From Ewingella sp049889095 (GTDB taxonomy: Bacteria; Pseudomonadota; Gammaproteobacteria; Enterobacterales; Enterobacteriaceae), in NCBI GenBank assembly GCA_049889095.1, contig JBLJFK010000017.1: a stretch of 64,000 nt of DNA. One strand, written 5' to 3'. The notes beneath the pieces are model-generated. The model saw only the letters and a list, made by a program, of their open reading frames with translations. It did not search any database and was not told the origin of the DNA. The position numbers were made by a program, and so were the translations under genes. This document shows positions 36,265 to 45,487 of the stretch, in pieces (positions within the stretch are counted from its first letter, which is position 1; the number at the start of each line of letters is the position of its first letter).

Positions 36265-36969
36265 TTACTCTCTGAAGGCCTCCAGACGCTGCTTCTGCTG
36301 GCCTTCGGCATCAAAATTCTCCGCACTTAGCCACTGTTCGAATGCCGGTTTGCGCTGTGGCCATTCGTTATCCAGCATGGAATACCAGCAGGTATCACGG
36401 TTGTGGCCTTTGTTAACGATCACCTGACGGAATTTCCCCTCGAACTGAAAGCCGAATCTTTTCGCCGCCGCATTGGACGCTGCGTTCATGAAGTGGCACT
36501 TCCATTCGCAGCGGCGGTACTGCAAATCATCAAACAGGTATTTCAAGAGCAGGAAGATAGCCTCAGTTCCATAGCTCGAGCGTTTCATCAGCGGCGACCA
36601 GTTCACCCAACCAATTTCAGCCACGCCGTTGACCGGATCAATGCGCATCAGCGCGACGCTGCCAATTGCGCGCTGGGTCGTGTTATCGACAACGGCAAAA
36701 AACAGCGGATCCTGACTTGCCGCATTGCGGGTGATCAACGCATCACACTCTGCCTGCGTGGCCGGACGTTCGGAGGAAAAATAGGTCCAGTCACGGTTGT
36801 CATCGATGCTGTGCCAGGCTGAGAACAGAGCCTCACTGTGAAGCGCGGTATCCAGCGGTTCAAGCCTGCAAAAACGGCCATTGAGCTGAAGAGAGTGCGG
36901 CCGTTCGCGTGGTTTCCAGTCGGGCAGAGCTTCACCAAGAGGTTGACCAAAGTGATTGAGCGTTGTCAT
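36265..36969 (-). CDS. GNAT-family acetyltransferase (RimJ/RimL type)
   Basis: A 234-residue RimJ/RimL-type acetyltransferase (Acetyltransf_3): RLEPLDTALHSEALFSAW start, AEIGWVNWSPLMKRSSYGTEA acetyl-CoA region and CHFMNAASNAAAKRFGF. It is close to proteins that acetylate the N-termini of ribosomal proteins or small molecules. ATG 36969 has a purine-rich site; an in-frame ATG at 36987 is possible. Convergent with the previous GNAT gene (8-base gap). Confidence 0.8.
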   Translation of the reverse strand: MTTLNHFGQPLGEALPDWKPRERPHSLQLNGRFCRLEPLDTALHSEALFSAWHSIDDNRDWTYFSSERPATQAECDALITRNAASQDPLFFAVVDNTTQRAIGSVALMRIDPVNGVAEIGWVNWSPLMKRSSYGTEAIFLLLKYLFDDLQYRRCEWKCHFMNAASNAAAKRFGFQFEGKFRQVIVNKGHNRDTCWYSMLDNEWPQRKPAFEQWLSAENFDAEGQQKQRLEAFRE

Positions 36970-37165
36970 GTCTGTTTCCGTTTCCATTTCGCCAGTGAAT
37001 AGTCTCTATAAAATCAGAAGCCTGACAACGCTGCAACCAAAGTATGCTGATCTTAAGGTAACGCCTGCCTGCGGTGCTGAAGATACTGATTCTCTCTCAA
37101 CGCCCTGTGGGGCAGCATTACACGGCACGATGTATAATATGCGCAGATCGTTAGCCGAAATAATG

Positions 37166-37567
37166 CTAACCGGCTGGCTCTGGCTGATGGCAACAAATGC
37201 AGAGTTTGTTGCCATCAGGATCGCGAAAGTAAGCGCCAAAATAGTGTTCATGATAATGCGGACGCAGCCCTGGGGGGCCTTCACAGGTAGCACCATGTTT
37301 CAGCGCAGCCTGATAAATACGTTCAACCTGTGCGCGGTTTTCGGCAAGGAACGCCACCATTTGACCGTTTCCGGCTGTGGCAGACTCTCCGTCCATCGGT
37401 TTGTTAATAATCAATATCGGACGCAGTATTCCAGGTGTTTGCCAGCCAGCCCAAGCCCGTTCACTGTCGCTGAATTTGAGTTCCAGACCCATAATTCGAG
37501 CTATCGCCGAATAAAAAACGCATGCCCGATCAAAATCGTTTACGCCGATGCAAAGATGGGAAAACAT
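37166..37567 (-). CDS. VOC/glyoxalase-family protein
   Basis: A 133-residue single vicinal-oxygen-chelate domain: His in FSHLCIGVNDF, a Glu/His-rich second half (HYHEHYFGAYFRDPDGNKLCICCH) and the FRDPDGN hallmark. This subclass often acts on small aldehydes, lyase substrates or antibiotics. It is a single gene and the substrate is unknown. No start ambiguity was seen. Confidence 0.82.
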   Translation of the reverse strand: MFSHLCIGVNDFDRACVFYSAIARIMGLELKFSDSERAWAGWQTPGILRPILIINKPMDGESATAGNGQMVAFLAENRAQVERIYQAALKHGATCEGPPGLRPHYHEHYFGAYFRDPDGNKLCICCHQPEPAG

Positions 37568-37610
37568 TCTGATTCCTCATATAAAAAGGGGGAGTGAGTG
37601 GGCCCAGTCC

Positions 37611-38141
37611 TTAACGCTTCAGTCGGTTCCATGGCATTTTTGCAAGAAAAATCGCCATTCCACACCAGCCACTCAGGCCAGCGAAGAGCAATCCAGCCCC
37701 GACAAAGCCAGAGAGTAAAAATAAGTTTTTATCCAGGGTATATCCCAGCACGATACCAACGAGAATCAGCGTTCCTGTGACAATCTGGACTTGTCGCATG
37801 ATAGGGATCGGCTGTTTTTTATCTTCGAGCGTTGGAAGGTCTGCGTTTTTCCAGGCGTTAATTCCTCCTGCGAGTAACACCACAGAGGAAGCCCGCGCGG
37901 CCCTGATGAGAACTTCAGCATTTTGGATAGTGCGCGACCCGGCCTGACAGTGAAAGATAACGGGCTGCTGTACGGATAAACCTCCAATGCTTTTGCCTGC
38001 AATTATGTCTGATAGCGGAAAGGAGATAGCGCCAGGCACATGTTCACGCAAAAATTCAGCAGGTTCGCGAATATCAATCATAACGGCTCCATGCTCTATG
38101 AGTGCTTTCGCTTCTATAGGCGTAACGGATTTAGGCGTCAT
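37611..38141 (-). CDS. ygaP: Membrane-anchored rhodanese YgaP
   Basis: A 176-residue protein: rhodanese domain (about 1-105) with catalytic Cys in FHCQAGSRT, then two C-terminal membrane helices (about 118-160) typical of YgaP. It transfers sulfane sulfur at the inner membrane. Its start overlaps the stop of ygaV (ATGA), so the two are cotranslated. Here the active-site loop reads CQAGSR rather than the E. coli CQSGKR form I recall. Confidence 0.92.
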   Translation of the reverse strand: MTPKSVTPIEAKALIEHGAVMIDIREPAEFLREHVPGAISFPLSDIIAGKSIGGLSVQQPVIFHCQAGSRTIQNAEVLIRAARASSVVLLAGGINAWKNADLPTLEDKKQPIPIMRQVQIVTGTLILVGIVLGYTLDKNLFLLSGFVGAGLLFAGLSGWCGMAIFLAKMPWNRLKR

Positions 38142-38455
38142 TTGAAATCCTCAGGGCAGTAAATGTCTCTTAATGTGCCGATAATTGTTTTAACGGCGAC
38201 GTTTTTTATGAAGTAGTTCATCTTCTGCCCCTCTCTGGCGCATTCAATCAGCCCTTCATCTTTCATCCTCGCCAGATGCTGAGAGGTTGCTGAAGGGCTT
38301 AATCCGGTCAAATGACTAAGGTCGCCTGCGGACGTACCCGGGGAGTCAACCAGCATGCAAAGGATCAAGAGCCGGTTAGCATTACTCATTGATTTAAGAA
38401 GCTTTGATGCCAAACTGGCACTTTCTTGCAGCAGGGTTAGTTCGGTGTCTGTCAT
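38138..38455 (-). CDS. ygaV: ArsR-family repressor YgaV
   Basis: A 105-residue ArsR/SmtB winged-helix repressor close to E. coli YgaV: ANRLLILCMLVDSPGTSAGDL, LTGLSPSATSQHLARMKDEGLI. In E. coli YgaV is autoregulated, controls ygaVP, and responds to sulfur species and tributyltin. The AT-rich palindrome at 38465-38500 directly upstream is its probable operator. Confidence 0.92.
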   Translation of the reverse strand: MTDTELTLLQESASLASKLLKSMSNANRLLILCMLVDSPGTSAGDLSHLTGLSPSATSQHLARMKDEGLIECAREGQKMNYFIKNVAVKTIIGTLRDIYCPEDFK

Positions 38456-38464
38456 GAGTTTTTT

Positions 38465-38500
38465 ATTTTAGAGTTTTCTAATTTTAGTAAAATCTAAAAT
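38465..38500. promoter_or_regulatory. Probable YgaV operator upstream of ygaVP
   Basis: A 36-base AT-rich element bounded by ATTTTAG and CTAAAAT, with an internal AATTTTAG/CTAAT echo, 10 bases upstream of the ygaV start. ArsR repressors typically bind such AT-rich inverted repeats over their own promoter. Confidence 0.6.
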
Positions 38501-38583
38501 AAATGGTGCAACAATGCAACAAAAAGATTTACAGATTAACTCTTCAGCTCAGTGCGAGAATTTGGCTGCTTTAGGGGATGTTG

Positions 38584-38710
38584 GGCTTGGTTGAATAAAT
38601 CAGATTTAGACAAAATAGTCGCCTGAGTGAGTAATATCCCAGGCAACGTTTACATTTTCATGCATACCTGCATCCGCCATCGCACTTAAGACGCGGACCA
38701 GGGTCACAGC
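38584..38710 (-). mobile_element. IS5-family (IS903-like) right-end relic with transposase C-terminus
   Basis: GGCTTGGTTGAATAAATC at 38584-38601 differs at one position from the IS903 terminal repeat as I recall it. From 38710 leftward to TAA at 38606 an open 34-residue tail reads AVTLVRVLSAMADAGM..., matching the C-terminal end of IS903-type transposases (ALALVRALNKMTKAGM). The rest of the transposase is absent; the alcohol dehydrogenase gene begins its end 16 bases further on. Confidence 0.7.
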
Positions 38711-38725
38711 CTATGTGCTTAGGCT

Positions 38726-39907
38726 CTATTCTTCCCAACACTCAATCGCGGACTCGCCTTCATAAGCCTTTCTGAACAGCTCAATCACCTGTTCTTTCGT
38801 TGCTTTACGGGGGTTGGTAAGTTGACATACATCTTTTTTAGCATTCTCTGCCATAACAGCAAAGTCTTCGGGTTTAACCCCCAGACTTTTCAGATCGTGG
38901 GGAATGCCAACTTGTTTACTTAATCTTTGGATAGCTTTGATCGCTTTAATCGCGGCATCATCAGATGAAAGACCGATTATATTTTCCCCCATGGCTTTAG
39001 CAATATCCTTAAAGCGATTAAGATTACTCATTAAGTTAAATGATGCAACGTAAGGTAATAGAATTGCATTGCAAACACCATGCGGTAAATTATAAAAACC
39101 GCCAAGCTGATGAGCCATCGCATGTACATAACCTAAGGAGGCATTATTAAATGCAATGCCGGCTAAATATTGAGCATAAGCCATGTTACTTCTGGCTTTC
39201 ATATATTCACCATTAGCAACAGCCTTAGGTAAATACTGAGTGATCATTTCTATTGCTTTTAAAGCTGCGGCATCTGTAAGCGGATTTGCCATGGTTGATA
39301 CATAGGCTTCGATAGCATGAGTTAATGCATCCATTCCTGTTGCTGCTGTTAATGAAGGCGGCATACCCACCATTAACTCGGGATCATTAATCGAAATTTG
39401 TGGTGTGACACGCCAGTCGATGATAGCCATCTTAACTTTACGTTTAGTATCAGTGATTATACAAAAACGAGTAATTTCAGATGCTGTCCCTGCTGTGGTA
39501 TTAATTGCCATTAATGGGATCATATCGTTAACGGATTTATCAACGCCTTCAAAATCCTTAATATCACCACCGTTAGAGGCCACAAGGCCAATACCTTTGG
39601 CACAGTCGTGTGACGATCCGCCACCAAGAGAAACTATCGAGTTGCAACCATTTTCACGGTAGGCTTTAATCCCATCAACAACATTTTTATCTGTAGGGTT
39701 TGGCTCTGCACCACTGAAAATATGTGTGCTAATTCCAACCTTTTTATAAATTTCAGAAATTTTTTCCGCCATGCCACTTTGGGCAAGAAAACTATCGGTA
39801 ACAATTAATATTTTTTCCGCCTTTAATGTCTTCGCTAAATCGCCTGCTTCTCGTACACTACCTTCACCAAAAATATTTCTTGTAGGTAAAAAATAATAAG
39901 TTGACAT
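38726..39907 (-). CDS. Iron-containing (type III) alcohol dehydrogenase
   Basis: A 393-residue group III alcohol dehydrogenase (AdhB/DhaT/YiaY-like). The NAD site GGGSSHDCAKG and the metal ligands (Asp and His in GMDALTHAIEAY, and His in YVHAMAHQLGGFYNLPHGVCNAILLP) are intact. It interconverts alcohols or diols and aldehydes. ATG 39907 (MSTYYF) follows AGAGGG. Its codons are distinctly AT-richer than the flanking core genes, and it lies between IS903-like ends, suggesting horizontal arrival. The substrate is not resolvable from sequence. Confidence 0.9.
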   Translation of the reverse strand: MSTYYFLPTRNIFGEGSVREAGDLAKTLKAEKILIVTDSFLAQSGMAEKISEIYKKVGISTHIFSGAEPNPTDKNVVDGIKAYRENGCNSIVSLGGGSSHDCAKGIGLVASNGGDIKDFEGVDKSVNDMIPLMAINTTAGTASEITRFCIITDTKRKVKMAIIDWRVTPQISINDPELMVGMPPSLTAATGMDALTHAIEAYVSTMANPLTDAAALKAIEMITQYLPKAVANGEYMKARSNMAYAQYLAGIAFNNASLGYVHAMAHQLGGFYNLPHGVCNAILLPYVASFNLMSNLNRFKDIAKAMGENIIGLSSDDAAIKAIKAIQRLSKQVGIPHDLKSLGVKPEDFAVMAENAKKDVCQLTNPRKATKEQVIELFRKAYEGESAIECWEE

Positions 39908-40293
39908 ATTGCCCTCTGATTTCAATTGGCGATTTATGTGTTGGCGATAATAAACATAATGATATTTACGAAATATAATATCAATTTAAAAACATGAAAA
40001 ATTATAACATTCATAATACCTGCACTGACGTTGCAAGCATTGAATGGATAGTATATGAAAACCATATAACATTTGTGCATTGCCTCACAAAAAGTAAGGT
40101 TGATCGTGTGAAGGATGAATTGCTCCAGTGATCCAGGCATGTTATCGGTGCTGATAATATTCCTGTTCATATTTTGCCGGTATTTTAGACTGAAGAGAGG
40201 CGGGTGGTTTGAAGACTGTCTAAAAACACTTTTGGCAGGAGCAAAACATCGAAGGAAGAGGCGTCAGACGTAAAGCCTGACGCCCTTTGAACG
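39908..40293. other. AT-rich intergenic region between alcohol dehydrogenase and chemoreceptor genes
   Basis: About 385 bases without a supported gene. The first 250 are very AT-rich, as expected for a promoter of the dehydrogenase. A hairpin GCGTCAG / CTGACGC at 40261-40283 lies just downstream of the chemoreceptor and is probably its terminator. Confidence 0.5.
40261..40283 (-). terminator. Probable terminator of the chemoreceptor gene
   Basis: A 7-base-pair stem GCGTCAG / CTGACGC with a 9-base loop, 10 bases past the stop. On the minus strand it is followed by CTCTTCCTTC, a weak T-rich tail. Confidence 0.55.
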
Positions 40294-41844
40294 TCAGACA
40301 ATAAACACTTGAACCATCTGCTTCAGGCTACGAGCCTGCTCGGCAAGAGACTGCGTTGCCGCGGAGGCCTCCTCTACCAGCGAGGCGTTTTGCTGTGTGA
40401 CACTCTCCATTTGGCTAACCGCCACGTTTACCTGCATGATGCCCTGACTCTGTTCTCCTGATGCCAGCGAAATCTCGCCCATCACGGTCGACACGTCATT
40501 GATTGATTGAATAATGTCTTCAATAACCCTGCCGGTATCGTTCGCAACGACAGTGCCCTCTTTGACAAAACCCACTGATTCGTCGATTAGCTGTTTAATC
40601 TCTTTGGCTGCCACGGAGCTACGCTGTGCGAGCGTTCGGACCTCACCGGCTACCACGGCAAAGCCACGGCCTTGCTCACCAGCCCGCGCGGCTTCTACCG
40701 CTGCGTTAAGCGCAAGAATATTGGTCTGAAAAGCAATGCTTTCAATAACCTTTATAATTTCGGCCACTTTCGTCGAACTCCCGGAGATGCTGCCCATCAT
40801 GGAAATCATTTTTTTGACTGAGCTGCCTCCCTGATCTGTTTTCTGCGACGTCAGTCTGGCACTTTGGGTCGCCTCAGCCGCGTTTTCAGTGTTGAGTTTC
40901 ACAGTTGATGTCAGTTGCTCCATGCTGGCTGCCGTTTCCTGCAGTGCAGCTGCCTGTTCTTCGGTTCTTGCCGACAATTCGGTATTGCCCTGAGCGATTT
41001 CATCTGACGCGAGTGAAATTGAATCTGCCGTCTGCTTTATCTCACTCACAATATTTCGGAGGCGGTTTTGCATCATACTCAGTGAAAATATGAGGCTGCC
41101 GGTGTCTTTTTCCGAAAGAGTGATGTTTTGGCTCAGATCTCCTGATGCAATAATGGCCGTTATTGACTGGGCAAGTGCCGGCTCACCACCGAGTTGTTTA
41201 AGAACGCTTCGGGTGATCAGAAACGCAAGTGCACCGCCGCACAGGATTGAAATAAGGGTTAACAGAATTAATAGATTGAAAACTGTAGAGTAGACTTTCT
41301 GTGCATCGGTCCCAGCTTGGGCATTGAGCACGTTTTCAAAATCGGTCAACTTGCTGAGATTGTCCAACCACACTCTTTGCAACGGTCTTGCCTCTTCCAG
41401 CAAAACCCTTGCTGCTTCCTGAGGATTATTGCTTTTGCCCAGTTGGGCTGCTTTGGTCAGTGAAGGCATCGCTGCAATTTCATTTTTTTCTATTAACGCC
41501 ATAAGCTGAACTTCTGTTTCCGTCGTTGTCGGCTCCTGGTCGAATAGTTTTTTAAGCATTTCCTTGTTTTTACTGTAGATTTCAGACTGCGCCACGAACC
41601 TTGCCCACTCTGTATTTAGGTCGTTCTGATTAGTGATCAATGCCAGGTTCCTGACAGCAATAGCCCGATCCCGCACGGTGGACGTCATGGTGACGACAAA
41701 CTGGGTTTCATTCTGATTTACGTTGACGATCACATGGAGTTGGTCTTGCAGTTTTCCCAAACCGTACAGGCCTGCAGAAGCGGTGATCAACAGCAAAATA
41801 ATCATTGCTGTAAAACCGGTAATAAGTCGTGTTGATAATTTCAT
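40294..41844 (-). CDS. Methyl-accepting chemotaxis protein
   Basis: A 516-residue chemoreceptor: TM1 at about 10-30, periplasmic four-helix-bundle sensor (about 31-188), TM2 at about 190-212, HAMP domain (about 213-265), and a signalling coiled coil whose tip (IKVIESIAFQTNILALNAAVEAARAG region) is well conserved. There is no C-terminal NWETF-type pentapeptide; it ends KQMVQVFIV. It would bind CheA/CheW at the pole. The ligand is unknown; the neighbours (alcohol dehydrogenase, sugar-acid cluster) do not settle it. Confidence 0.92.
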   Translation of the reverse strand: MKLSTRLITGFTAMIILLLITASAGLYGLGKLQDQLHVIVNVNQNETQFVVTMTSTVRDRAIAVRNLALITNQNDLNTEWARFVAQSEIYSKNKEMLKKLFDQEPTTTETEVQLMALIEKNEIAAMPSLTKAAQLGKSNNPQEAARVLLEEARPLQRVWLDNLSKLTDFENVLNAQAGTDAQKVYSTVFNLLILLTLISILCGGALAFLITRSVLKQLGGEPALAQSITAIIASGDLSQNITLSEKDTGSLIFSLSMMQNRLRNIVSEIKQTADSISLASDEIAQGNTELSARTEEQAAALQETAASMEQLTSTVKLNTENAAEATQSARLTSQKTDQGGSSVKKMISMMGSISGSSTKVAEIIKVIESIAFQTNILALNAAVEAARAGEQGRGFAVVAGEVRTLAQRSSVAAKEIKQLIDESVGFVKEGTVVANDTGRVIEDIIQSINDVSTVMGEISLASGEQSQGIMQVNVAVSQMESVTQQNASLVEEASAATQSLAEQARSLKQMVQVFIV

Positions 41845-41969
41845 CGTTGCAGGCTCATTTCAGTTGTTTGAACTTTGAGTATCGGCCGCGAAAAACTAAT
41901 GATTAATTATTTATGACAATCACGGCTGCAAAGATATATTTTGCATAAGCGTTATGCCCGGATCCTGAT

Positions 41970-42002
41970 AGCGACTCAAAATTCGATTTATTCAACCAAC
42001 TC
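41970..42002 (+). mobile_element. IS903-like left-end relic, inverted relative to the one at 38584
   Basis: GATTTATTCAACCAACTC at 41985-42002 is the reverse complement of an IS903-type terminal repeat (15 of 18 positions by my recall). The inward flank CGACTCAAAATTC resembles the sub-terminal CAACTCAGCAAAAGTTC of IS903. No transposase reading frame is attached, and the flanking 9-mers at the two ends (GGGATGTTG and GCAAAACTG) do not match. Confidence 0.55.
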
Positions 42003-42211
42003 GCAAAACTGATTGCCTCAAACCCTCCTCTGCTGATATTTACCTTAAATTCATTCTCTTGTTATTTTACAATGAGTTAGTTGTGGCTATTGTGTGGGTT
42101 GATTTTTGAGCTTTGCCGTACTGATCACAATTCAAACAATATTGAGTTGTTTTTAACCAATCCCTTGAACATGATGCTTTCTCGACGCAGCAACATATCA
42201 AAGGGATCGAA
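42003..42211 (+). promoter_or_regulatory. Promoter region of the FGGY-kinase catabolic cluster
   Basis: About 200 bases upstream of the first gene. It contains a half CRP-like site (ACTGATCACAATT near 42118-42130) and an imperfect palindrome AACAA-N7-TTGTT near 42136-42152 that could be a LacI-family operator. AAAGGGAT serves as ribosome-binding site before ATG 42212. Assignments are tentative. Confidence 0.35.
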
Positions 42212-43810
42212 ATGGAACAGCTATTCATCGGAATTGATGTTGGATCGGCCAGTGTTCGGGCAGGTATTTATACCGCCGAAGGGGTGCGCCTGGCGTTCTC
42301 CATTCGCCCTATTTTTCAATTTCACTCCGGCGAAAATTTTGTTGAGCAATCCTCTGCGGATATCTGGCAACAGGTATGTGTCACCGTCCGTGAGGCCGTC
42401 ATCCTGGCAAAAGTTGATGCGGCGCAAATAGCGTCTATTGGTTTCGATGCTACCTGTTCACTCGTGGCTGTGGGCAAACGGGGGGAGCCAATTTCAGTTG
42501 CCCATTCGGACCAGGCTGAGCATGACATTATCATGTGGATGGATCATCGTGCCGGGCAGGAAACACAGCGCATCAATGCCACCCAAGACCCGGCATTACA
42601 GTATGTCGGAGGCCGCGTTAGCATCGAGATGCAGTTGCCGAAAATTCTCTGGTTAAAGACTCATTATCCTGAGCGTTATCAGACGGTATGGCGCTTTTTC
42701 GATTTAGCCGATTACCTGGTCTGGCGAGCCAGCGGTGCGGATGCTGCCAGTATCTGTACTCTCACCTGTAAATGGAACTATCTGGCCCACGAAGCGCGTT
42801 TTAGCCATAGCCTGCTTGACGCGATTAATCTGACTGAGGTCACTGAAAAAATCCCGCCTCGTATCGTCAATATCGGCGAGTCTGTCGGACATTTACAAAC
42901 TGATGTGGCGCAGCAGTTGGGGCTCAGCACCGCAGTCGTGATTGCCAGTGGCATGATTGATGCTCACGCCGGTGGGCTGGCATTAGTTGCTGAACAGCCG
43001 CAAGGTAATTTGGCGCTGATAAGTGGCACCTCCAATTGTCATATGATCATAAGCCAGGATGCTAAATATGTGCCCGGCGTGTGGGGTCCCTACTACGGGG
43101 CGATGTATCCAGGTTGGTGGCTAAATGAGGGCGGGCAAAGTGCTGCCGGGGCATTGGTGGAATGGACGCTACACCAAAGCGAGCACTGGGATGCGCTAAA
43201 TGATGACGCGACTGCACGGGGATGTAGTCCCTACACCTTGCTCAATGAGCGAGTGGCTCACCTGGAAAAAGAAGAACCTTACCCTACACAACAGCTGCAT
43301 GTGCTGGGCGATCACCATGGCAACCGTTCCCCACGAGCTGATGCGACATTAAAAGGCATGGTGGCGGGATTAACCCTGGAAAGTAGCCCTTTGCAACTCA
43401 CACGTCTTTACCTCGCCACCTTGCAGGCCATTGCTTACGGCACCCGACATATCATCGACACGATGGAAGCTAACGGACAAAAGGTTGTAACCCTGACGCT
43501 GTGTGGTGGCGCCAGCAAAAATCCTCTTTGGCTGCGGGAATATGCCAACGCAACAGGTCGCAAAATTCACCTGGTTGCGGAAGAAGATGCCGTCACCCTT
43601 GGTGCAGCACTAACCGGTGCCGTGGCCTGCGGTGCTTTTATCAATCTCTCCGTCGCCGCACAACACATGGTCCGACCGGATCGCACCATTGAACCCAATA
43701 ACACGCACCGGGCCTTCCACGACGCGAAATACCAGGTGTATCTGCAGATGTATCAGGATCAGCAGCAGTACCAGTCGCTGATGAATTCCTGCCTCACCTT
43801 GAATGACTGA
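42212..43810 (+). CDS. FGGY-family carbohydrate kinase (ribulokinase-like)
   Basis: A 532-residue sugar kinase of the FGGY pentulose-kinase subgroup: N-terminal IGIDVGSASVRAGI phosphate loop, WMDHRAGQET substrate region, ISGTSNCHM and GGASKNPLW ATP-fold motifs, and WWLNEGGQSAAGA. This subgroup includes D-ribulose/L-ribulose and related ketose kinases. It is the first gene of a same-strand cluster with an isomerase, lyase/aldolase, BNR protein and TctCBA importer, so it probably phosphorylates the ketose product of the isomerase. The exact sugar is unknown. Confidence 0.85.
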   Translation: MEQLFIGIDVGSASVRAGIYTAEGVRLAFSIRPIFQFHSGENFVEQSSADIWQQVCVTVREAVILAKVDAAQIASIGFDATCSLVAVGKRGEPISVAHSDQAEHDIIMWMDHRAGQETQRINATQDPALQYVGGRVSIEMQLPKILWLKTHYPERYQTVWRFFDLADYLVWRASGADAASICTLTCKWNYLAHEARFSHSLLDAINLTEVTEKIPPRIVNIGESVGHLQTDVAQQLGLSTAVVIASGMIDAHAGGLALVAEQPQGNLALISGTSNCHMIISQDAKYVPGVWGPYYGAMYPGWWLNEGGQSAAGALVEWTLHQSEHWDALNDDATARGCSPYTLLNERVAHLEKEEPYPTQQLHVLGDHHGNRSPRADATLKGMVAGLTLESSPLQLTRLYLATLQAIAYGTRHIIDTMEANGQKVVTLTLCGGASKNPLWLREYANATGRKIHLVAEEDAVTLGAALTGAVACGAFINLSVAAQHMVRPDRTIEPNNTHRAFHDAKYQVYLQMYQDQQQYQSLMNSCLTLND

Positions 43811-43828
43811 CAAAAAAGGAAAGCTGAC

Positions 43829-45478
43829 GTGATTACACAAACACTACCTGCCGCACCCAAAAAAATAACGGCAGAGAAAAATGAAATCTTGATGATCACC
43901 AATGCGGACTTACGTGAGTCTGCCAACCTGGCCTGTTGGCCGGTACAACAAAAGTATGAAGAAAAACTTCAGTACGCACTGGGTAGCCTGGGTTACAAAC
44001 TAAAACGCGCCCACGATGTTGATAATGAACGCGGCCATGGTTTTATTTGCAGCCAACGGCAGGGCAGCGATCTGTTTGCACAAATTGATGAAAACGCGCC
44101 GCTCATCGTACTGCTCACCGCGTGGCAATATTCGCACCATGTGGCGCCGTCACTAGTACACCATAAAGGGCCGATTCTGTTACTGGCAAACTTCGACGGC
44201 ACCTGGCCTGGTTTGGTGGGCATGCTGTGTCTGGCGGGGTCGTTAACCAGTCTGGGTAAAACGTATTCACGCTTGTGGTCAGAGAACTTTGATGATGAGT
44301 TGTTTATCGATGGTTTGAAAACCTGGCTGCGTTACGGTTCACTACAACACTCGCTGGAGTACCTGCATTCAGTCCCTGCAACCCATCCTGTAATGGCAAC
44401 CGAAGCGGGCCAACTGGGTCGCAATGTGGGCGAGTTTGTTCTGCATAACAAAGAAATTATTGGCCTGTTTGATACTTTCTGCATGGGGATGATTAACGGT
44501 GTTTTCCCGCAGCAGGCGATGGTGAACATTGGTATGCCTATTGAGTCACTTTCCCAGTCAGCGCTGTTAGTGGAAATGGCGAAAATACCTGATTCTCTGC
44601 GTGAGGAGTGCCTGCAATGGTATATCGATCAGGGTGTGGATTTCCGTTTCGGCAAAGATGATAAAACCGAACTCACCCGTGAGCAGGTGAAAGAACAATG
44701 CGCCATGATGATTGCGATGGCGAGATTTGTGCAGCGTTTTGGTTTGTCTGCGGTGGGTGTGCAATATCAGCAAGGTTTGAAAGAAAGCTGTGCGGCATCT
44801 GACTTTGCCGAAGGGGCCATCGGCTCCAGCACTCGTTTTCCTATTCCGGATGAGCGCGGCAATATTATTTGTGAAGGTCAGCCTATTCCTTGCATTAACG
44901 AAGTGGATATGGGAACGGCTATTCCGCAAACCATGCTGTGGCGTTTATTAACCTCATTCTCTTTGCCTGCAGAAACGACTCTCCACGATATTCGCTGGGG
45001 CAGTGAATACGAAGGCACCTTCTACTGGGATTTTGAAATTTCAGGTGCAGTGCCTTTCGAGCATCTTAAAGGCGGCATCGCCGGTGCTATCGGCTATCGC
45101 CAACCTCCTATGTACTTCCCTTATGGTGGCTCAACCATCTGCGGGCAAGGTAAAGCCGGTCGCTTTATCTGGGCCCGTGCCCATTACGAAGGATGCGATG
45201 TGATTATGCACATCGGAACCGGACACGCCGTGGAGTTACCGGAGGCTGAGTTTGAACGCCGTCATCAGGCAACGTGCCCTGAATGGCCGCTGTTGAATGC
45301 CACCCTTGATGGCGTTGGGCGGGATGAGTTAATGGCGGGTCATCAGAGTAATCATCTGACGATTGCCTATGTTGACGAAGCGCTATTACACACCGTGACT
45401 CAGGCGTTCGTGGCTCAGGCTTTGACTCAGGGTATTCGGGTCAAGGTGGCAGGCGATGCCATTAATTTGCTGCAATAG
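43829..45478 (+). CDS. L-fucose/L-arabinose isomerase-like protein
   Basis: A 549-residue protein resembling the fucose/arabinose isomerase superfamily. It has an N-terminal Rossmann-like region (residues ~15-180), a central domain and a C-terminal beta-rich domain with candidate metal/substrate residues in CINEVDMGTAIPQ, and His-rich stretches such as MHIGTGHAVELPEAEFERRH. GTG 43829 follows AAGGAAAG. It lies 18 bases after the kinase. By family it would convert an aldose-type substrate to a ketose; specificity is not inferable. Confidence 0.72.
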   Translation: MITQTLPAAPKKITAEKNEILMITNADLRESANLACWPVQQKYEEKLQYALGSLGYKLKRAHDVDNERGHGFICSQRQGSDLFAQIDENAPLIVLLTAWQYSHHVAPSLVHHKGPILLLANFDGTWPGLVGMLCLAGSLTSLGKTYSRLWSENFDDELFIDGLKTWLRYGSLQHSLEYLHSVPATHPVMATEAGQLGRNVGEFVLHNKEIIGLFDTFCMGMINGVFPQQAMVNIGMPIESLSQSALLVEMAKIPDSLREECLQWYIDQGVDFRFGKDDKTELTREQVKEQCAMMIAMARFVQRFGLSAVGVQYQQGLKESCAASDFAEGAIGSSTRFPIPDERGNIICEGQPIPCINEVDMGTAIPQTMLWRLLTSFSLPAETTLHDIRWGSEYEGTFYWDFEISGAVPFEHLKGGIAGAIGYRQPPMYFPYGGSTICGQGKAGRFIWARAHYEGCDVIMHIGTGHAVELPEAEFERRHQATCPEWPLLNATLDGVGRDELMAGHQSNHLTIAYVDEALLHTVTQAFVAQALTQGIRVKVAGDAINLLQ

Positions 45479-45487
45479 GGAATCATC

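Noticed and set aside
39934..40170. A 78-residue minus-strand frame between the alcohol dehydrogenase and chemoreceptor genes
   Set aside because: AT-rich DNA gives hydrophobic-looking translations by chance; there is no ribosome site or recognisable family.
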